A stretch of DNA of 64,000 nt from Vibrio ziniensis (GTDB lineage Bacteria > Pseudomonadota > Gammaproteobacteria > Enterobacterales > Vibrionaceae), in the NCBI RefSeq assembly GCF_011064285.1, contig NZ_CP049332.1, forward strand, positions 124,001-188,000. Reading direction: 5' to 3'. Shown piece by piece: positions 44,112 to 52,778 of this stretch. The position numbers were made by a program, and so were the translations under genes. Each line of letters starts with the position of its first letter. Positions within the stretch are counted from its first letter, which is position 1. The notes beneath the pieces are model-generated. The model was not told the origin of the DNA, did no database searches, and saw nothing but the letters and a program-made list of their open reading frames with translations.

Positions 44112-45202
44112 TATTGAGCCTCCGTTACTTCGATGTTTGCCCGCCAAATTGGCTCGGCATCTTTGATTGCCGCTTTGCCCGCAACAACGTACTGCTCATC
44201 AGACTTAGTTATGTTGATGAAGTTATCGACATCAGAATCTAGATAGAAAAATGGGTAGGATTCATATTCAGTGATCACAGCTGCTGCCGATTCTTCAATG
44301 TTAACTCGCTGAACTGAGGTGTTATTTGGCGTATTAACCTGAATGTATCCGGTGATCGCCTCTTGGGTTTTTAATCTGGCGAGTCGGTCAACATACGCTT
44401 TAGTAATTGCTGCATTGCCGTTACCGAAGAAACCTAACGTTGCACCATCTGAGCCATTAAGGAAAAACGAAATACGCTTATTGAATAGGTCGTCTGCCTC
44501 ACCAACCGTTTTGATAGTTGTTGCGGTGTTTGTGCTATCCAGTACGTAATACTGACAATTTCGCCAAAATGGTAATGACAGCAAGCGCCCGAATGCTTCA
44601 TAACAGCCTGTATATGACCCATATTCATCAAAGAAAACTGTATCCGTTTGGGCTAGCTCTTCGGCTTGTGCTTTATCAGTTGTTACGAATGCTCGTACAC
44701 CGCTAAAGTCAGCAAAGCTAAGGTTTTGAGCATCAGCAATATCAACGTCAGTAGAAAAACAGAGAGTGAAGTAATCTGTCGGGTCGAAGTCGATTGCTTC
44801 TGCATTTTCCGGATCAACTTCTGAGGCCAACATCAGAAGATAAAATTTCTCTAACCCGCCTGTCATTAGGTAAGCGACTTCTTTGTTATCAGTATAATTT
44901 TCAACTGTCGTAGGGTCGTAAACCGGAACAACTTTGAACTGGCTAGGGTCAATAAGCTCTCGTGTTTTAGTCGTTGTTTTGCCCGTTCTACCGTCTACAA
45001 CAGCAAACTTTTTCTGAACAGTTTTAAGCTGCTTATTTGTGATTTTAGGCGTTGGTTTAGTTTCGGATTTTTTACTTTTTGCCTCTTCATAGCTACCCGT
45101 TACAAGAACCAAGCATTTATTCAAAAAGCTATAGTCCACATTCGTAGCGTTTTGAGCTTCGCTAATGCTGACCGCATAGTCGAAAACAAGAGTATTACTC
45201 AT
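44111..45202 (-). CDS. Tail sheath-like protein
   Basis: This protein has 363 residues from ATG 45202, which overlaps the preceding stop. The middle and C-terminal parts (RISFFLNGSDGATLGFFGNGNAAITKAYVDR broken across about 240-275, and a final RANIEVTEAQ strand) resemble short sheath proteins (DUF3383-type). If correct, the phage has a contractile tail. I cannot exclude another major tail protein. Confidence 0.55.
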   Translation of the reverse strand: MSNTLVFDYAVSISEAQNATNVDYSFLNKCLVLVTGSYEEAKSKKSETKPTPKITNKQLKTVQKKFAVVDGRTGKTTTKTRELIDPSQFKVVPVYDPTTVENYTDNKEVAYLMTGGLEKFYLLMLASEVDPENAEAIDFDPTDYFTLCFSTDVDIADAQNLSFADFSGVRAFVTTDKAQAEELAQTDTVFFDEYGSYTGCYEAFGRLLSLPFWRNCQYYVLDSTNTATTIKTVGEADDLFNKRISFFLNGSDGATLGFFGNGNAAITKAYVDRLARLKTQEAITGYIQVNTPNNTSVQRVNIEESAAAVITEYESYPFFYLDSDVDNFINITKSDEQYVVAGKAAIKDAEPIWRANIEVTEAQ

Positions 45203-45605
45203 AGTCCACCCACTTAAATTGTTTGATTGCTTCGCGCGTTTTATCGAACTCAATTTCACACGCAAAAGAGAACTCTTTTGATACGGCAAGAACGCCAACG
45301 GATAGCCAATCTGTACTAGCTTCCGTATTGATCGCCGCGAGGGAATTGTTGCTGTCACCACGTTTTTTGTACTTATCAAACCGACTACCTAAAACACCAA
45401 ATACAGGCTTATCTCGCCCCATATCAGCTAGCGATAATCTGATAGTTCCAAAAAATCGAATGTGTGATTCTGAGAAATATTGCTCACGCACACTGAGGTA
45501 TTCGACATACACGTTGTCAGCACCGTCATGTAATGCACCCGCCCAATCAACTGCCTTGAGTTTGAATATGTTCTGAATCTCCGCATGTAGAGCCTTTCTA
45601 AACAT
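45195..45605 (-). CDS. Tail terminator-like connector
   Basis: This protein has 136 residues, alpha+beta. It is placed immediately before the sheath, with coupled overlapping ends on both sides. Neck proteins of this size in this order often close the tail. The function is inferred from synteny only. Confidence 0.5.
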   Translation of the reverse strand: MFRKALHAEIQNIFKLKAVDWAGALHDGADNVYVEYLSVREQYFSESHIRFFGTIRLSLADMGRDKPVFGVLGSRFDKYKKRGDSNNSLAAINTEASTDWLSVGVLAVSKEFSFACEIEFDKTREAIKQFKWVDYE

Positions 45606-46134
45606 ATTGAGCCTTTATTGAGTTGAAGAAAGTTCCGGTATCCACCATCGCCCAATCAAAACCCTTCCCCTCCGTTTTATGCCCGTTGTAACCAACGCCA
45701 CCCTTAACGGTAGTTGGCGAATTACTGCCGTAGTCTTTACGCATAATCGGGTTTCGTATTAGAGCCCGCGCACCACTCTCGATGCGTCTGATCATTTCAG
45801 GACTTGAGCTTCCCGCATTAAATAAACCAACCAATTCATTAGTTACCCGAATTACATCTTGGTTTTGGAAATGATTCTCGGCTTTTGAGAACACTCCATA
45901 GCGGGCATCCATGTATTCAGCGAGTTTGGTTAACTTCAAAGGTGATTTTCCTTTGTTGCCAGCCTGAATTCGGGAAGCCTGTTTACCTTGAAATGATTTT
46001 AAGGGCTTATCCCTATCGGCTTTTCTGGCTGTTTTGTTTTTATCGAGAACACCGATCCGAATATGGTGAGAATTGAACTCCCTCACCTCCTCTTCTAAAT
46101 CGGTAAAATCCAAATCTATATCCATCGTAAACAT
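45598..46134 (-). CDS. Neck/head-closure-like protein
   Basis: This protein has 178 residues from the ATG overlapping the previous stop (TAATG). It is basic with a GKGFDWAMVDTGTFFNSIKAQ C-terminal motif, like HK97 gp10 or phage-virion-morphogenesis proteins (VDTGxLxxSI). It is likely part of the head-tail joint. Confidence 0.6.
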   Translation of the reverse strand: MFTMDIDLDFTDLEEEVREFNSHHIRIGVLDKNKTARKADRDKPLKSFQGKQASRIQAGNKGKSPLKLTKLAEYMDARYGVFSKAENHFQNQDVIRVTNELVGLFNAGSSSPEMIRRIESGARALIRNPIMRKDYGSNSPTTVKGGVGYNGHKTEGKGFDWAMVDTGTFFNSIKAQYV

Positions 46135-46433
46135 TACAGACCTCCACCAATAACGGGGATTCTTGCGGGTTTGATAATGGGCTTTTTGGTGGTATCCAAT
46201 GAACAACCATTTGCCTCTGCTAACTTATCAAGACGTACAAGCGTAAATCGCTTATTACTATCCATAGACACGCGCTCTAACAGAACGGACTGCGCTACTT
46301 TGTAATAGTCGCAATCATTTTCTGGTGACACGTTTATAGCGTTGGCAAAGTCGATCTCTTCCTGCGTCATTGATTCAGAACCGGAGTTTCTAAGTATTGA
46401 ATCAATTTGGTTTTGTGCATCTTCTGAAATCAT
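46134..46433 (-). CDS. Head-tail connector candidate
   Basis: This protein has 99 residues, helical, with no recognised motif. It is the first gene after the major capsid gene, where many phages place a small head-completion (adaptor) protein. Two adjacent ATGs are possible. Confidence 0.5.
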   Translation of the reverse strand: MISEDAQNQIDSILRNSGSESMTQEEIDFANAINVSPENDCDYYKVAQSVLLERVSMDSNKRFTLVRLDKLAEANGCSLDTTKKPIIKPARIPVIGGGL

Positions 46434-46480
46434 CAACTACTCCCAAAAATCAGGGGCTATAAAGCCCCTAGTCGGTTGTT

Positions 46481-47401
46481 TTACTTTTTACTCGCTTTAG
46501 CCTTAGCTAATGCGCGTGAAGTAGGTGTGGTAACCGTTTGGTAAACATAAGTACCTTTTGATTCGATTTCGTTTGATGCCGATTCGTAGGTAAATAGCGT
46601 TTTCATTGAGATGCCATGATCGCCTTCCTGCTTGCTATAAATTCCCGGCAATGAAGAGTGGTGGTTTGTAATTGCAGGGCGGTAAGCTAGCGAAATATGA
46701 GAACCCGCCTGTAGTACGTTTGGCACCTCTTTCTGAACCATTCCACTATAAGCCGCGCCTAATTCACTACGACCCGTAGTCATGGATGAGCCACTTACTA
46801 CGATAGGTTTTCGCAATAATGCCGCTACATCACTCGAATAGCTCAATGTGATATTTGGGTAATCCGCTTCGGTAATGCCAAGAACTGACATCTCCACATA
46901 AAGCGCTTCAATCACAGTAAACACATCAGCAAGGTTATTAATTTCAACCGCAGTAGTATCGACTTGAACCGACTTGTCATTGTTGAACATACCCGCATTG
47001 CCGTATGCACCATGAAATTGTTCATAGTCGTACTGCATTAACATGCGGTTAAGAATGCCCGCATTGATGTTCACATCGCTTACATCTTGTAGGTTAGAAA
47101 GTTGGAATTCTACATGCGTAGGTTGGCGGTGGTATTGGAACTCAATTGGTTTAGCGTGAGCTTGTGCCAGTTCAGTTGTAGCGGGAGTTAATGCCTCCGC
47201 GAATTTCTGTTCAGGGAAAGCACCGGTCACATCGTAGCTAATATGAATTACAGAACTTTGGCGTAACTTACCATCTGAATAGTCTTCTTCATTTGCAGCT
47301 AGGCTAGCTGTATACGGAGTGTAAGTTAGCTTATTGCTTCCCATAACTTTCGCGTTGTAGCGACGTTCTACTTTAGATTTGCACACTAAGTTAGTAGGCA
47401 T
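46481..47401 (-). CDS. Major capsid protein
   Basis: This protein has 306 residues. Size, position after the scaffold and decoration genes, and an overall alpha+beta pattern of the HK97 type (DUF2184-like, with IEFQYHRQPTHVEFQL and a YSSDVAALLRKPIVV segment) support the call. No N-terminal prohead arm for cleavage is evident. RBS AAAAAGGA precedes the ATG, and copy 3 of TGATACCA array 3 ends 23 bases before it. Confidence 0.75.
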   Translation of the reverse strand: MPTNLVCKSKVERRYNAKVMGSNKLTYTPYTASLAANEEDYSDGKLRQSSVIHISYDVTGAFPEQKFAEALTPATTELAQAHAKPIEFQYHRQPTHVEFQLSNLQDVSDVNINAGILNRMLMQYDYEQFHGAYGNAGMFNNDKSVQVDTTAVEINNLADVFTVIEALYVEMSVLGITEADYPNITLSYSSDVAALLRKPIVVSGSSMTTGRSELGAAYSGMVQKEVPNVLQAGSHISLAYRPAITNHHSSLPGIYSKQEGDHGISMKTLFTYESASNEIESKGTYVYQTVTTPTSRALAKAKASKK

Positions 47402-47431
47402 TGAGATTTTCCTTTTTAAAATCTAGGTATC

Positions 47432-47469
47432 AAAAAAGGGCTAATCCGTTTTCCTGGAATAGCCCTTTT
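47432..47469 (-). terminator. Terminator-like hairpin in array 3, before the capsid gene
   Basis: Ten-base arms AAAAGGGCTA / TAGCCCTTTT with a 16-nt loop are followed on the minus strand by two more Ts and then the last TGATACC. It could stop transcription from upstream genes, so the capsid may have its own start site, or it may cap and protect the capsid mRNA. Confidence 0.6.
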
Positions 47470-47487
47470 GGTATCAATTGTTGGGTT

Positions 47488-47503
47488 TCCGTCAGCTGAC
47501 GGA
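47488..47503. repeat. 16-bp perfect palindrome in array 3
   Basis: TCCGTCAG is followed directly by CTGACGGA. It occupies the middle of the spacer between copies 1 and 2 of the array. It has no counterpart in the other two arrays. Confidence 0.75.
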
Positions 47504-47521
47504 GACTGGATTTGGTATCAG

Positions 47522-48115
47522 TTACTTTTTTGCACCTGATTTCGCGGCTGGAGTATCTTCGGTTGGTGGTACTGGAGCCGCAGCCGTTGCAGCTACCCAT
47601 CCACCGTCTTGGCGTGAATATGGCGTTCCATCAATTGGGGCTTCTGGAATACCCGTTGAACCGCCTGAACCCGCAGGAGCCGCGCCACCGTATGCATTGA
47701 CCAAAACACAGTTCTCAATCGAGCTACCGTCTGCATCAATGCCAAAAACATCAATAGCAGCGACATCACCCATGATTGTGGTAGAACCATCTGCGCCCGC
47801 TTCTACAACTTCACCCGTCACGTTATCAACCGCGAAAGCACCGCCTACAGTCAAAGCCGCACCTTCTTTCATGCGCAGACAAATACCGTCACCAGTTTTG
47901 ATTACGCCCGTAACTTTACGAGCCGAATCTAAATCATGTACAGAGAAGCCGCCAAACGCTGAACCGTTATAGGTAGTCACAATTGGCTGACTACCGTCAT
48001 AGTTACCTACAGATACGGCTACACCCGCTACCAAAGCACCTTCAAACTTACGTGGGTAAATAGTATCGCCGTTGCCACGATAACGAGGTGCGCCTAATGG
48101 AAATTCAAGACTCAT
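47522..48115 (-). CDS. Capsid decoration/cement protein
   Basis: This protein has 197 residues, beta-rich, Gly/Ala-rich and acidic, with pattern SLEFPLGAPRYRGNGDTIYPRKFEGALV. It is followed by an Ala/Pro/Thr tail containing GTPYSRQDGGWV, a motif often seen in virion surface proteins. It lies just before the capsid gene and after the scaffold. This is the position and style of DUF2190-like or head-decoration proteins. Confidence 0.6.
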   Translation of the reverse strand: MSLEFPLGAPRYRGNGDTIYPRKFEGALVAGVAVSVGNYDGSQPIVTTYNGSAFGGFSVHDLDSARKVTGVIKTGDGICLRMKEGAALTVGGAFAVDNVTGEVVEAGADGSTTIMGDVAAIDVFGIDADGSSIENCVLVNAYGGAAPAGSGGSTGIPEAPIDGTPYSRQDGGWVAATAAAPVPPTEDTPAAKSGAKK

Positions 48116-48141
48116 AGTTTTTCTCCAACTTTGTTTTGTGA

Positions 48142-49044
48142 TTACTCGTTTGCTGCTGATTGTTCAGCAGTGTGTTGTCCGGTCTTAAAACGAGCCTCAA
48201 AGGCAGCAATTGCGTTTTCGTCTTTAGTTCCCGAGAGAGGCTGACCTAAGTCTGCGATTTTGCCTTTGTTGAAAATGGCTCGTTCAAGTAGAGGCCAAGC
48301 AAACTTACGGTCTATTTCGTGAGACTTGATTCCATCTTTCAGAATCTTCTCTTTTACTGAGTTGCGGTCACGTTCTTCTAGAAGATCGAGCATTTCTTCA
48401 TTTTTAAAGAACGCTCGAACAGTTGCGGCAGCTAAACCTTGAGCACGTTCAGCGGGGTTCTTAGCCCAACGGTCAACGTCTTCTTTTACTTCTGACATAC
48501 TGAACCATGAGGGAAAAAGATCTTCGTTAGCTTCGGCAAACTTATCGAAGTCAAAACCAAACTTAATTGCATCGGCTAATTCAGCTTCGGTATCAGCTTG
48601 CTCATTGCTTTTCTCAAACTGCTTTTGGAGTCGGGTAACGATGTCGTCTTCACCCGTTTCATTCTTTTGATTGTTAGAAAGAAGCTCTTTTAGCTGTTCC
48701 TCAAAGGTCTTTTCTTTGGGCTTTTGATTACCGCCCTGCAGAATCTCAAGTAACTTAGTGGCATCCAATTCACTGTTGTTTTGCTTACCGGAAATTAGCT
48801 GTAAAAGCTGTGCTTCCGGTGATTGTTGCTGTTGTTGATTAACTCCACTTAGCAGTTGTAACAGCGCAGGGTTAATGGAGTTTTGCTGCTGCCCCGTTAC
48901 ACCGCCTAGCAAGGTGATCAATTGTTGGGTTACATCCGGTTGCTGATAGTTACCCAGTAATGCTAAAAGTGGGTTTTGTTGACTGCTAGAAAACTGATTT
49001 TGATTACCGCCCGCAAGTAGCAGAAGAAGCTGTTGTAGGTTCAT
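48142..49044 (-). CDS. Head scaffold-like protein
   Basis: This protein has 300 residues. The N-terminal third is very rich in Gln, Leu and Asn with a repeated LLxLL-G-G/S motif; a charged helical middle and a helical C-terminus follow. This composition and the place before the capsid gene fit a scaffold. The start overlaps the preceding stop (ATGA). Confidence 0.55.
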   Translation of the reverse strand: MNLQQLLLLLAGGNQNQFSSSQQNPLLALLGNYQQPDVTQQLITLLGGVTGQQQNSINPALLQLLSGVNQQQQQSPEAQLLQLISGKQNNSELDATKLLEILQGGNQKPKEKTFEEQLKELLSNNQKNETGEDDIVTRLQKQFEKSNEQADTEAELADAIKFGFDFDKFAEANEDLFPSWFSMSEVKEDVDRWAKNPAERAQGLAAATVRAFFKNEEMLDLLEERDRNSVKEKILKDGIKSHEIDRKFAWPLLERAIFNKGKIADLGQPLSGTKDENAIAAFEARFKTGQHTAEQSAANE

Positions 49045-49535
49045 GCCTTTTTACCTCTGTTGATTTTTGTAGTGATTTTCTGGACGTGTTTTTGTCCCGC
49101 GATGATTTTCATTCCACACTGACAGTTGTACTCAACCCCAAGCCCTAACTTCTCAGCTTGTTTGATGGTCATGCGTTTTCCGTAATGTAGAGCGTGTGTG
49201 GCGCGTTCTTCCTCAGCTGAGGATGGTTGCCACTCGATGATGATTTCGTCGGCATTTGGTGAGCTAGCAAGGGTTTGAAGAATCTCGCTGCTTAATGTGC
49301 CAGTCATGGTGTTTTTGATGTTTTTAGCGAAGTCGATATTGGCTTTGTTTTTCGACCTTTCTAACCGCTTGATCGTCATGTAAGCATTAGTCTTTGCTTG
49401 CATGAGAACGGAGTATTTGTTTATGAGCTTCAATTGCTCACGCTGCATCCCTCCTCGTTCGTTGTAAATCCTCTCAAAATCTACCCCTAACCAATCAATG
49501 AGCTTTGTAGCCATTGAATAAGGAAACAGGTACAT
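49041..49535 (-). CDS. Minor head protein, morphogenesis type
   Basis: This protein has 164 residues. The C-terminal LGxxYNCQCGMKI motif with paired cysteines resembles the C-terminus of SPP1 gp7/Mu F-like head morphogenesis proteins, but the protein is much shorter than those. It follows the portal by nine bases. Confidence 0.5.
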   Translation of the reverse strand: MYLFPYSMATKLIDWLGVDFERIYNERGGMQREQLKLINKYSVLMQAKTNAYMTIKRLERSKNKANIDFAKNIKNTMTGTLSSEILQTLASSPNADEIIIEWQPSSAEEERATHALHYGKRMTIKQAEKLGLGVEYNCQCGMKIIAGQKHVQKITTKINRGKKA

Positions 49536-49544
49536 GCCGCCTCC

Positions 49545-50609
49545 TTACCCTTTTCTATTGATTCCGAAGTCAGCAATTGGCAAAACGGATTCCACCATTT
49601 TTCTCTTTTCGGTTTCGTCAAATAGAGAGCTCATTTCGATAGAATTTAGGAAGTTAGAGATTTCTGTTAATTGACCTATATCGGGTTTGATAATGAAGTC
49701 AGCGCCAAACACCGATTCAAAGATGCCCCTTAATACCTCGTTAAAGTCCCGAATTGACGCAAGCCTATTTTGCTTCTGGTCGCCTTCTCCGGTTGAGTTG
49801 AGGCTTCCGACCATCTGACCATTGATGAACGACATTGGACGCCCTGTGGCGTTGCAGATTAACGAATAAGCGTACTCAAGTTGTTCCTTGGGCGGTTTCA
49901 TATCAACTTTGGGCATTTCCACTTCGGATTGAGAATCCAAGTAAGCCACACCGCTTTTGTTCAATGCCGTGTTTATCTGATTGATTTGTGTTTCTACTGC
50001 TAGCAGTACTTCACGATCTGAAATCAACTCACCTAAATTGTGAATCTTGAGAACTAACGCCCCGCCAACACGAATCAACTTAGCTGCACCCATAATGGCA
50101 TCGAACACCATGCCGAAATACGCTTCTAAAAGTTCCGTTCTGTAGAACTCTTCAAAATCCAAAATGACCAAATCAAGTTTGTTCTCTTTGCTTTTGAAAA
50201 CAGAGTCATTACGTTCTTCAAAGTAAAAAGCGTTTTCTCTACCCGTTACCGGTCTTTTCCGCAGAGTTATCGCGTTTTCCTCAGCCATTGCCTCAATGAT
50301 GTAGTGCATTAGCCCACGAGTTAACTTTGGCGAATGTGAATCGAAAATCGTTTTGGAGAAATCCGAATTCCCTATTTCATCTGGTACATCGACAATATCT
50401 AACGTCACAAACATGATGCGCGAATACAGTTCCCTAATCGCTATTTCTACATATCGTGCTTTCGCTATTGAAAACGGGTCTAGCTCAGTAAGTACGGGGA
50501 GTAATCGCGGGTCTTTTGATCTTATGAACTTATAGTAAGCCTCGAAATTATCCTTCTTGTTCGGAGGTGATTCGGAAGCGCCTTTCTCGGGTTCGTCATA
50601 CAAGCCCAT
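49545..50609 (-). CDS. Portal protein
   Basis: This protein has 354 residues. It follows the large terminase by one base. A helical wing and a C-terminal region with RPMSFINGQMVGSLNSTGEGD then FxxVLRGIFES resemble DUF1073-type portals, in which a GxSxTGEGD stretch is typical. It is shorter than most portals. It would form the dodecameric ring at the head vertex. Confidence 0.65.
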   Translation of the reverse strand: MGLYDEPEKGASESPPNKKDNFEAYYKFIRSKDPRLLPVLTELDPFSIAKARYVEIAIRELYSRIMFVTLDIVDVPDEIGNSDFSKTIFDSHSPKLTRGLMHYIIEAMAEENAITLRKRPVTGRENAFYFEERNDSVFKSKENKLDLVILDFEEFYRTELLEAYFGMVFDAIMGAAKLIRVGGALVLKIHNLGELISDREVLLAVETQINQINTALNKSGVAYLDSQSEVEMPKVDMKPPKEQLEYAYSLICNATGRPMSFINGQMVGSLNSTGEGDQKQNRLASIRDFNEVLRGIFESVFGADFIIKPDIGQLTEISNFLNSIEMSSLFDETEKRKMVESVLPIADFGINRKG

Positions 50610-50610
50610 A

Positions 50611-52053
50611 TTAGTGTCTACCTCTTATTTTGATTTTGTCTGAAACAATCCCACCTCTAACGGCAGCGTTAGTTAGTGAATCGGGCGCATCATCATATTC
50701 AGCATCCTTGTTGAATTTGACGCAGTGAGTTAGCCATGTTTGATTCGACCAGTTTTCAATGAATCTAAGCCGCATCATTGCTAGAAATGCTCCGACCCTA
50801 AAGATCCGATCATGCTTGTCACCTAGCGTTGTTCTTGGTGTTGCATCAATGCCACGAACAGCGAAATAGTCTTGAGGTGCTGTACCTACCCCGTTGTCCT
50901 CGTAATAAAACTCAATAACCGGAAATTGGTTTATCCGTTCTGCGAGTTGGTCAATAGCGGCATTCCATGATTGATGGAAACAGAAACCCCATGCGAACAC
51001 ATAACCACGCAATTGGGCGATGAACGTTAAAGCAGTAAAATCCCCGCCTTTGAAAGACGGGTCTAAGAACGCGATACAAGGTGGTGGTTCATCACTACTT
51101 TCTGCAGTAATTACAGGAGTATCCATAAACGGATAACCAGAGATTTTTGGTGATGGTTTACCTAGCCAAACATGCTCGTAGTAAACCTCACCGGATTCAG
51201 CTTCGGCTTGAGTTAATAGCTGCGGGTCTTGGTAACGTTTAGGCAAATCGAAAATATTGATGTGTTTGATTCTAGCCGCATCGCCAAAAGTGCGAACTTT
51301 AGTGATCACCGGATCTTCCGCAAAATTGGGGTTCATTGCGAAGAAGAACCTAGCCTCAGTTACATCAACTTCTTCCTCACCAAATGCTAGCCGTAATAAA
51401 CGCTCATACTCAGGTGTAAAGGTAACCTGCCCTGAACGGTTAACCGTTGGGAACAACACATTCAATGAATCTTCTGAGGCATCCTGCGCCTCATCCATGA
51501 AGACCATTCTTACTTTGTGTTTACCTTTGATTTTGTTTACTTGGCTAAATGCAGTTTTACCGCCTGTAGAGCGTAACCCCGTAAACGCGAACTCAACGTT
51601 GGTTAGTTTGTTAGTGATCTTGTTGTGCGTGATTTTGAAATAGTGCTCAAGTCCCGCCTGTTTGATTAGGTCACTAACTACCGAGTGAACCGAATCTTCA
51701 ATGGAAGTTTGTATCTCACGTAAAATTAGGAAAAGTGAATCTCGATACTTTTCTTCAAAAGACTGCTCAAGCATGTAACAGATAATCGCAAAGGTTTTGC
51801 CAGAACCGCGACCACCTTTTAAAACGATATACTTTGCAGATTCATCGCCAAATAACTTCCGGTAAATTGGCGGGATACTGAATTTGTCCTTAGTGGCTAA
51901 AAGCATTTTTTTGGAAAACGCCTTAATCATTTTCCTTAGGTGTAATGCTTCTCTCTTGTTGTCTCTCCGTTCTAACTTTTCGATAAGTCCGTCAACGTCT
52001 ACCCGCGCCAACATCTCTACAACTTCATTCGGAGTTATCTTCAGCTGGCTCAT
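50611..52053 (-). CDS. Terminase large subunit
   Basis: This protein has 480 residues. The ATPase Walker A is GGRGSGKT (80-87) and Walker B lies in MVFMDEAQDAS (about 183-194). The nuclease domain opens with AFLDPSFKGGDFTAL (first metal-binding Asp). It cuts and pumps concatemeric DNA into proheads. It overlaps the small subunit gene by 29 bases. Confidence 0.9.
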   Translation of the reverse strand: MSQLKITPNEVVEMLARVDVDGLIEKLERRDNKREALHLRKMIKAFSKKMLLATKDKFSIPPIYRKLFGDESAKYIVLKGGRGSGKTFAIICYMLEQSFEEKYRDSLFLILREIQTSIEDSVHSVVSDLIKQAGLEHYFKITHNKITNKLTNVEFAFTGLRSTGGKTAFSQVNKIKGKHKVRMVFMDEAQDASEDSLNVLFPTVNRSGQVTFTPEYERLLRLAFGEEEVDVTEARFFFAMNPNFAEDPVITKVRTFGDAARIKHINIFDLPKRYQDPQLLTQAEAESGEVYYEHVWLGKPSPKISGYPFMDTPVITAESSDEPPPCIAFLDPSFKGGDFTALTFIAQLRGYVFAWGFCFHQSWNAAIDQLAERINQFPVIEFYYEDNGVGTAPQDYFAVRGIDATPRTTLGDKHDRIFRVGAFLAMMRLRFIENWSNQTWLTHCVKFNKDAEYDDAPDSLTNAAVRGGIVSDKIKIRGRH

Positions 52054-52519
52054 GGCTAATCTCTACATTCAAGAACGCTTTCAACATGCCTCCCAAGTCT
52101 TGGGTAATGTCTTCAAGTTCTAAATCGTCAAAATCATCGGGAAGATCATCTTCCTTGTAATTCTCTCGATAGTTTTTGGGGTCTAGCCTACGTAGGCGAA
52201 ATTGGAGTAATGAATCGGAGTAACGGCGAATAGGCACTATCTTGCTAATCGTCTTTCCGTCTTGTGTGACTTTTAGCGATTTGTAATCGACTACGCCCTC
52301 AATAGCCCTTCGATCAGCTTCCCGTTCTAGTTTTTCAACTAAGTCCATTCGGGCATCGTCTAGCTGTTGTGAGAAAGTAGGGTCTTCGGCTGAATAGTCG
52401 TAAATAGAGCGACGAGAATATCCGGCAATTTTTGCTGCTTCACCAATAGTCGCTCCCTTTTCTAGTGATTCGAAAAATCGCTTATCTCGTGCCCTTGTTC
52501 TTTTGCTCTTTCTGGACAC
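52025..52519 (-). CDS. Terminase small subunit
   Basis: This protein has 164 residues from a GTG with GGAG nine bases upstream; a TTG seven codons earlier lacks an RBS. The N-terminal HTH (FFESLEKGATIGEAAKIAGYSRRSIYDY) is typical of DNA-recognising small terminases. An acidic C-terminus likely contacts the large subunit. Confidence 0.8.
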   Translation of the reverse strand: MSRKSKRTRARDKRFFESLEKGATIGEAAKIAGYSRRSIYDYSAEDPTFSQQLDDARMDLVEKLEREADRRAIEGVVDYKSLKVTQDGKTISKIVPIRRYSDSLLQFRLRRLDPKNYRENYKEDDLPDDFDDLELEDITQDLGGMLKAFLNVEISHEPAEDNSE

Positions 52520-52778
52520 TTGGAATATCTCCAAAATCAAAAATGTTCGTTTTCATCAAAAGCCTGTTTTCTGCTCTCTCTTGTTTGAAATGCGCGAAAT
52601 GAAAATAAAAAAAACCGCAGCCAACCCCATCTACAGGGGAATGGCTAAACGGTTTCGATGTATTTAACTAGGTTGGTTTTGGTAACTTTTAAACGCTATT
52701 GTTCATAGTCGGTATGGCTACCAATTTAAAAACGCACAGAAAGAAACTGATAGGTACTACTTTCAAAAGTGTTTTTGA
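52520..52778. other. Gap before the terminase genes
   Basis: About 259 bp without a gene. It holds an imperfect hairpin (AGCCAaCCCC / GGGGaaTGGCT, 52619-52647) and scattered GGTA-type words, but no 44-bp array. The packaging site (pac or cos) could lie here or within the small-subunit gene; I cannot identify it. Confidence 0.4.

Larger units (their letters stand above)
47425..47520 (-). repeat. TGATACCA array 3 (three copies, 44-bp period)
   Basis: On the minus strand, copies lie at 47513-47520 and 47469-47476 (exact) and 47425-47432 (TGATACCT), each 44 bp apart. The array begins one base after the stop of the decoration gene and ends just before the capsid RBS. Spacer 1 contains a perfect 16-bp palindrome and spacer 2 a terminator-like hairpin. 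Confidence 0.9.

Noticed and set aside
45203..45379. Long N-terminal extension of the sheath gene
   Set aside because: The frame is open upstream, but it overlaps the preceding gene and the internal ATG is coupled to that gene's stop.
34893..47520. CRISPR arrays for the three TGATACCA repeats
   Set aside because: Repeats are only 8 bp and three per array, arrays differ in spacers but sit exactly in gene leaders, and no cas genes occur. The fixed 36-bp spacing is better explained by protein or RNA recognition.
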